A stretch of 64,000 bases of DNA from Bimuria novae-zelandiae CBS 107.79 (taxonomy: Eukaryota > Ascomycota > Dothideomycetes > Pleosporales > Didymosphaeriaceae). Both the position numbers and the translations under genes were made by a program. How positions within the stretch are numbered: position 1 is the first letter of the stretch; each line of letters starts with the position of its first letter. Shown piece by piece: positions 58,415-64,000 of this stretch. Under the pieces are notes generated by a model that ran no database searches, was not told the origin of the DNA, and saw only the letters and a program-made list of their open reading frames with translations. The stretch is taken from positions 283,622 to 347,621 of the forward strand of contig ML976693.1 in NCBI GenBank assembly GCA_010015655.1, written 5' to 3'.

Positions 58415-59673
58415 ATGTCCTCTCCCAAAACGATTCGCTGGGGCATTCTCGCGACGGGCGGTATTGCCAAAACATTGTATGTACCTTGAGGTGGGGTAGA
58501 TGAGAGGATTGAACCTGATAATGTCCTTACAGCACCAAAGATTTGCTGGTCAACCCGGCAACGCGTGGTGTCAAGCATCTCAAACACACAGTTGTCGCTG
58601 CCGCTTCATCATCATCGGCCTCGCGCGCGCAGGATTTCCTCAAAGACACCGGCTCACCATCCGATGCAAAGGCCTATGGGTCCTACGAGGAGCTGGTCAA
58701 CGACCCGAACGTCGACATCATATACATTGCCACGCCCCATTCGCATCACTACCAAAACGCCATGCTTGCCCTCGAGGCTGGCAAGCCGGTGCTTTGTGAG
58801 AAGGCTTTCACTGTGAATGCCGAACAGTTGCGCAAACTGGCTGAGAAGGCCAAGGAAAAGAATCTCTTTCTCATGGAGGCTGTGTGGACGCGCTACTTCC
58901 CTCTGTCCGTCTATGTGCGCGAGCAAATCAAGTCGGGCCGTATCGGTCCCATCGCGCGCGTTTTCGCCGACAACAGCATGGCCTCCGACCCTGAGGTCCA
59001 ATGGAAGGATGGCACCCACCGCATGGTTAACCCAGAGCTTGCTGGTGGCGCCCTCCTCGATCTTGGTATCTACAGTTTGACCTGGGTGTTCCAGACGCTC
59101 TACCACACCCAGCCGGAGAACGACCGCAAACCTCCGAAGGTTCTTGCAGCTATGAAGAACTACGGTCCCACCCAGGGCGCTGACGAGACTACAACAATCG
59201 TGCTGAGTTTCCCACGCTCCGAAGCAGCTGGTGGTGAAGCACATGCCATAGCGACTACCTCCATTCGCGTCGCGACTTCACCAGCTGGAAAGCAGGATGT
59301 CCCCGGCATCCGCATTCAGGGCCCCAAGGGTGAAATCCAGGTATTCCCGCCGGCATACCGACCCACTCGCACGCGCATCGTCCTCAAGGACGGCACGGTT
59401 GAAGAGAAGGACTGGCTGCAACCCGGCCCTGGCGCTGGCAGCGGCTGGGTTAATGGTTTCGGAGGGAGCACTAACGTCGAGGGCGAAGGCCATGGCATGT
59501 TCTGGGAAGCAGACGAAGCAGCAGATGCCGTTATCAATGGCCGAAAAGAAGGCAGATACGAAGGTCTTGACGAGAGCATTCTCATCATGGAGGTCATGGA
59601 TGAAACCAGGAAACAGGGCGGTCTAAAGTACCCTGAAAAGATCGAAACAACGAAGTACCCAACGCAGCTATAG
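58415..59673 (+). CDS. Gfo/Idh/MocA-family dehydrogenase (D-xylose or dihydrodiol dehydrogenase-like)
   Basis: 400 residues from exons 58415-58476 and 58533-59673, with a 56-bp intron (GTATGT...TTACAG). The N-terminal Rossmann fold shows WGILATGGIAKTF, then DIIYIATPHSHHYQNAMLAL and PVLCEKAFTVNAEQ, the nucleotide and active-site region. The C-terminal half begins FLMEAVWTRYFP and contains GGALLDLGIYSLTWV. This set is typical of the dimeric dihydrodiol dehydrogenase/NADP-D-xylose dehydrogenase branch, which oxidises xylose to xylonolactone in some fungi. Substrate remains inferred. No transporter or partner enzyme is adjacent. Confidence 0.9.
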
Positions 59674-59836
59674 TGTTTCCGCTACAGGAGTATATAGATG
59701 ATATTACCTATTAGCTGTGCTGCACCTTCTACCACTTCCTTACGGAAAAGGAATTTATACTACTCTACTATAGTATATTTCTATCCTACTCAGCGGGGGT
59801 CTTCCTAACGTCATTGTCAATGGTCCTGTCCTACTT

Positions 59837-61523
59837 TCAACACCAGTTCCTCGCTTCCTCATGTATACCAATGAACTCCATAACACCACCTCGCTCTTCC
59901 GTATTGCTTAATCTGCCTCGGAGAAACAGTTCCAAAGCCATCCGCATATGCAAGTAGCCGTGGCCCAAGAAAATCATGTCCACTGGGTAGCCCTCAGGAG
60001 CGGTCCGCATAGTAGTAGCCCTGAAAGATGCATGTGGCGGGGTCTTAAAGTCCTGAATCACGAATGATGGTGTTCGAGGCGGAAGCGTCAACTGCGCGGT
60101 GAAGGCTTCGTTGGGCTTAACACCTGCGACGGGCGAGATGACGAGTGTGCGCTCTCCATAGCCAAACTTGTCGAAGTGTTTTATCCCGTATTTAGGGCAA
60201 TACACGGCCCATCTACCTTCAATGGGCCCAATGGGTATAGGATTGCGGGCTTGAGTCGCGAGCAACAAGAGCTCTTGCGCTTGTTCAAACTGATAGGTAA
60301 TCTGGAGTAGTTTCTCAGCGTTAAATGGCCACAAAGATAGTAGCCCAAGGTGTTCGGCTTATTCTGATTGCTTGGTCGGAGGTACTCTTCCTTCTGGGAG
60401 GAACAACCAGTCATTTCTTGCAGACACAGTGGTTCTTTTCCTTGTTCCCTAGCCTTCAGTTCAAAATAAGCTTTTAGGTATACAAACTCCGCTGTCCAGT
60501 TGACGGTAGCCCTAGACGCACGATAGCGCTTGTCACAGACGTCGAAGGGCGCCTCCTTGCGGGGCTGGCTGGACTCCTCCTGACGAGAGTCCTTCTCACT
60601 GGACTCGATGGGATCAATTTCGGCTGCCGAACGTCCATACGGCTTTCCAGTGCGAGCAAAGGATTCCTTAATGGTCAAAGTGCCAGAAGGTGTTCGCATC
60701 GAATTCGCAGCGGGTAGGTTTAATATTAGTCCAGGCTGCGACTTTGGCTCTGGCAACTTCAAAGCAGCCTGTGGAATAGAAATGGCTGTCGCGACTGTAT
60801 CATGAGTCGGAGCGTTGCCTTGAGGTGTAGGCGAGCAGTAGCGTCGGTGAAAGAAGTTCGCGACACGCGGGGCAATGCAACGTGGACGGGTTGTTGTGTC
60901 GCAAGCGGAACTGGGCTAGGAGACTTTGGAACTTCGACTGGATGTTTCTCGGACTCCTTGAGCTCCAGCCCATTAGCGTCGTTTGTCCAGTCGTCTGGCA
61001 CAGGCGTATGTGCAACCGGGACGCCAGACTTGCTCGTCTGCTGGTTCTGCTCTACGGTCGGCTGCACGTGGCCGCTCTCGCGTTTGCGTTTGATCTTCTT
61101 GCTGAGCGGCTGCTGCCATTCTTCTGTAGACTGCTGCGATTGCCCGGACGGGTTGCGCAGCATGTCCCACTGAACGGTAAGGAGCGCTTCATGCAGCAAA
61201 GGAGTGTCGGCTGCATGCGCGTGTGTCTCGCTTTGCTTCTTGCGCGTGTTGGCCGGTTGCGGCTTCTGTGCCTGCTGGTGCTTCTCGGCCTGCTGGTTCG
61301 ATTGCGGTGTGACTTGAGTACGATCAGATGCCGTACTAGCATCGTCCGCGTCGTTGTCTGCGTCCCAGTGCCGCTGCTTCTTCTTCCTCCTTGCCGCATT
61401 CCTTGCCTTCTTCTTCGCCTTCTTCTTTGCTACGCGCGTCTCGACTGCGCTCGGGAAATCGAGCGTACGATACAGCCCAAGAGGGGAAGTGGCATGTCTC
61501 GCCCTGCGTGCATCCTGCGACAT
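59837..61523 (-). CDS. Basic low-complexity protein of unknown function
   Basis: 512 residues from exons 60867-61523, 60408-60768 and 59837-60357. Introns are 98 bp (GTGTCG...TTCCACAG) and 50 bp (GTTGTT...AATAAG). All three reading frames join in phase, which supports the model, though donor 1 is weak. The N-terminus has a strong nuclear-type basic run (KKKAKKKARNAARRKKKQRH). A Gln/Ser/Thr-rich region with a second basic motif (KKIKRKRE) follows. The last 200 residues look folded: TVNWTAEFVYLKAYFELKAR, NAEKLLQITYQFEQAQELLL, DMIFLGHGYLHMRMALELFL. No domain is recognised. Probably nuclear. Confidence 0.6.
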
Positions 61524-62201
61524 GACTGCGGGTGCTGTTAGTGGCAGCGACTGAGAATATGTAGTACTGTATTGGTTACGGCTAGCTAGCATACGTACCT
61601 CGGCCTTGAACTTCTTCGACTGAAAAGGATATTGTACCTGCTGTCTTGCAGAGAGGGAGCGGGCGAGTCGCAACCGCCATAAGGAAACGACTGTAGCCGC
61701 AAAACGCTGCAATGGAGGTTGTAAAATGGCAGAGTTGATCAAGTTTTTGCGCGCACCTTACGCGAGCGACTGCTGCGCTAGTCGAAGAAAGTGACTGCCA
61801 GTGAAGAGTCGCGCGTGGAAATGTGCGAGTGCAGAGGGGCAAGCAGAAAGGCACGAGCAGAGAGGGCCAAGTGGAAAGGCGCGAACGGAAAGTCGCCAGC
61901 GAAGGGTGGGATTTGCCGAGCTAGGTCTAAGCGCAAACAAACGCTGCGAAAGGGCAATTGAAGAGCAAGTAGTTGAATGCCGTGTCGTCTATATAACGAC
62001 GACGTAGCTGCCGTTTCCGGCTATCATTCGCTCACCTTCGCCGACGCGCCTAGCTGGAACAACTTTGCGTAGCCGGATGGAAACGAAGACTTGACCTGGT
62101 GAAGTGAAAAATCAAAGTTAGAAGTAGAGCCAACGGCAAGAAAGTTTAGGCCTCCCACCGTCACTATATACACAGCAGAACCTAGCGGGCGGTAATTTGC
62201 T
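61524..62201. other. Intergenic region
   Basis: 0.7 kb upstream of the basic-protein gene and downstream of the flavo-oxidase. Purine-rich stretches occur around 61800-61900. No gene is seen. Confidence 0.45.
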
Positions 62202-64000
62202 CTACAGCTGTGCCTTCAAAGCCGCATTCTCACGGAACCTCCTGGGCCAGATACCCTGTTTACCTGGTGATAAGATACCGTTGGGATCTAGTGCGTCTTT
62301 GATGGTTTCGACGAAGCGACGGTACGCATGGTCATTGAAGTCGTACAGCGAAGCGACGAGGTCTGGCAGCGTGAGCGAACTGTATGCTTGAAGCGAAAGC
62401 AGGCTTACCCATCGTGTTAATGTGACTTCTATACTTGCTGTATCCTCTTTTCTTGCCTTCTGCAAACAGGTTGGTGAAGATGGCTTGCACTGCCTGACGA
62501 TGCGCCACGTTCGTCTTGTCAAAGGTCATCATATTGACAAAGATAACATGACGTTCGTGCATGAAGAAGTCACAGAAGAGATCGAAGCCTTCGGTCTCGC
62601 ATATCCTACAAACGGGGTGTTAGCGGGCCTGAACACCTGCCAGAGAGAAGTCGCTCCATGCATACCTCTTTGCCGTTCTGACCCACTCGAGTACAGTCTT
62701 CCCACTTGACGGTATGATGGGACTGTAGTCGTAATGCGCACCTATACCGCTACCCTCTTTGGGCAATCTGAACTTCACCATCGGTAGGCTCCATAGACTG
62801 GGTACGCCTACAAAGAAACCACCATGTGGCTCGGGTATAGACGCGGGATCCAGAACCTCGTCTTCTTCCGCCGAAAACATCTCGCAGCTCAGTCGCCCCT
62901 TGGGCGCTTTCTTCGCGACAATCATCGTCAACTGGTTGAAGTGCGCCTGCACAACGTCCTTGGCGCCATACAGCCCAAACTTTGCATTCCAGTAGCCGAT
63001 GCCCAGCTGCGCCTGCAGCTCCTTCAAACGCCATTCCGGGATTGGCCCAGCTTCCGGCCAAAGCTCCTCTCTTTTCCCCATCATGCCCAACCACTCTACC
63101 AAATTCGAAACATAGACCGTGTTCGGAAGTAGGCCATCTCGCCTCAGCGGCCCAAAGACGTCCACAATGGTTTCCACGTCCTCGAAGTCTGGCATGTCGA
63201 AGGAGCACGACATGAAGGCCTGCGGCGCGGGGGTAAGCCATATCCCCAACTTGGTCACGATGCCCAGATTCGATTGTAAGAAGAGCCCCTCGATGCTCGG
63301 TCCAAACGTGAACTTGGAAAGGTGTGCGGAGGGAGACCCTGAGACGGCAAACTGGCCGGTCCGAACGAGTTCGCCATTAGCGAGCATGGCTTCGACCCCA
63401 CAGATGTGCTGATGGTGCGTCGCGGTGGGTGTGAAGCCTGTGCCACGATCAAGTGTGTTGCCGACGACGGAGCCCCACCCTAGAGACGGGACGGACGGCC
63501 AGACTTGAAGCTTGTGGGCCACGCAGTAGTCGTAGAGCTCTGTGAAGGTGACACCGGGTTCGACGACGGCGTAGGCGTATTCGTTGTTGACCTCAATAAT
63601 ACGATTCATGCGGTGCAGATCGAGAGCTATAGAGCCATTTACACGGGGCGCTGGACCCCCATAGCTGTTCGAGACGCCTTGTCAATAATGGAACGTGTGG
63701 GGGCAATATGTTGCACTGACCCTAAATTCTTGCCTCGTGAGAAGGTCCACACCGGGATCGCGTACTGATTTGAGATGGCAAGCACACGTCGCAGTTCGTC
63801 GACATTCTTAGGTTTGACTGCTGCGCTAGGTGTCTTGCGCTTTCCTTCGACCTCTCCTAGCTCGTACGGATCAATGTACTCTGTCAAGGCATCGCCTTTC
63901 AACACTTGCTCGTGCCCGACCACTGCCATGTACTGTAAAATGGCTGCATCAAATGCATACTGTGTGACTCCCGGCGGCAGAACGGGCTGAAGTGGAACTG
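62202..64000 (-). CDS. Vanillyl-alcohol-oxidase-type FAD oxidase (5' end outside window)
   Basis: 545 residues are visible from exons 63721-64000, 62666-63664, 62409-62605 and 62202-62362, with introns of 56, 60 and 46 bp. The first codons and start lie past the right edge. VAO-family enzymes oxidise para-substituted phenols with O2 through covalently bound FAD. FAD-binding motifs include IPVWTFSRGKNLG, YGGPAPRVNGSIALDL, and VEPGVTFTELYDYC with GWGSVVGNTLDRG. SNLGIVTKLGIWL and the cap domain follow. The C-terminal SKYRSHINTMD and DPNGILSPGKQGIWP match VAO closely. Total length fits about 560-570 residues. The native substrate is uncertain. Confidence 0.92.

Overview
The window looks like a chromosome piece from a filamentous ascomycete, most likely a Pezizomycotina fungus of the Dothideomycetes type. 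The evidence is short introns of about 46-150 bp with GT-AG or occasional GC-AG ends, single-copy fungal housekeeping genes on both strands, fungal-only families (NRPS-like adenylating reductase, Zn2Cys6 regulator, DUF7707-type wall protein, vanillyl-alcohol-oxidase-type flavoenzyme), and AT-rich islands whose transposons look wrecked by repeat-induced point mutation (RIP, CpA to TpA). Nearly all gene models are multi-exon; exons were joined by eye using reading-phase consistency, and the totals divide by three.

Layout. 1-6.7 kb: the C-terminus of a SNF2/RAD5-type helicase, a broken NRPS-like reductase, and a GPI-anchored surface protein. 7.0-21.4 kb: a 14.4-kb AT-rich island that reads as four nested mobile elements. 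A Fot1/pogo-like element (TA flanks) holds an LTR remnant (GGTAG target duplication). The LTR remnant holds a Tc1/mariner-like element, which holds a tandem copia array LTR-internal-LTR-internal-LTR with an exact 5136-bp period. 21.7-33.4 kb: NAD-glycerol-3-phosphate dehydrogenase, a GH45 endoglucanase, a RING-like protein, a small membrane protein, a Zn2Cys6 regulator, a two-helix membrane protein and a 3-dehydroshikimate-dehydratase-like TIM barrel. 33.6-35.9 kb: a RIP-damaged piggyBac-like element. 36.3-50.8 kb: a compact housekeeping block with DAHP synthase, a disordered protein, the LYR protein SDHAF1/Sdh6, HIS1, RRS1, mS29, a nitronate monooxygenase, ARPC1 and mS41. 51-64 kb: an MFS transporter, a 97-aa stand-alone dsRBD-like protein, a Gfo/Idh/MocA dehydrogenase, a basic low-complexity protein, and a VAO-type FAD oxidase that runs off the right edge.

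How the genes fit together. Most are independent housekeeping genes. Two enzymes act on the shikimate route: DAHP synthase makes its first intermediate, and the dehydratase-like enzyme would drain 3-dehydroshikimate to protocatechuate. They now lie either side of the piggyBac relic. RRS1/mS29 and ARPC1/mS41 are head-to-head pairs with short shared promoters. I found no tRNA, rRNA or CRISPR array. I see no clearly new biological system; the most informative structures are the nested, RIP-dated transposon stack with its tandem copia array, and the doubly broken NRPS-like gene beside it.
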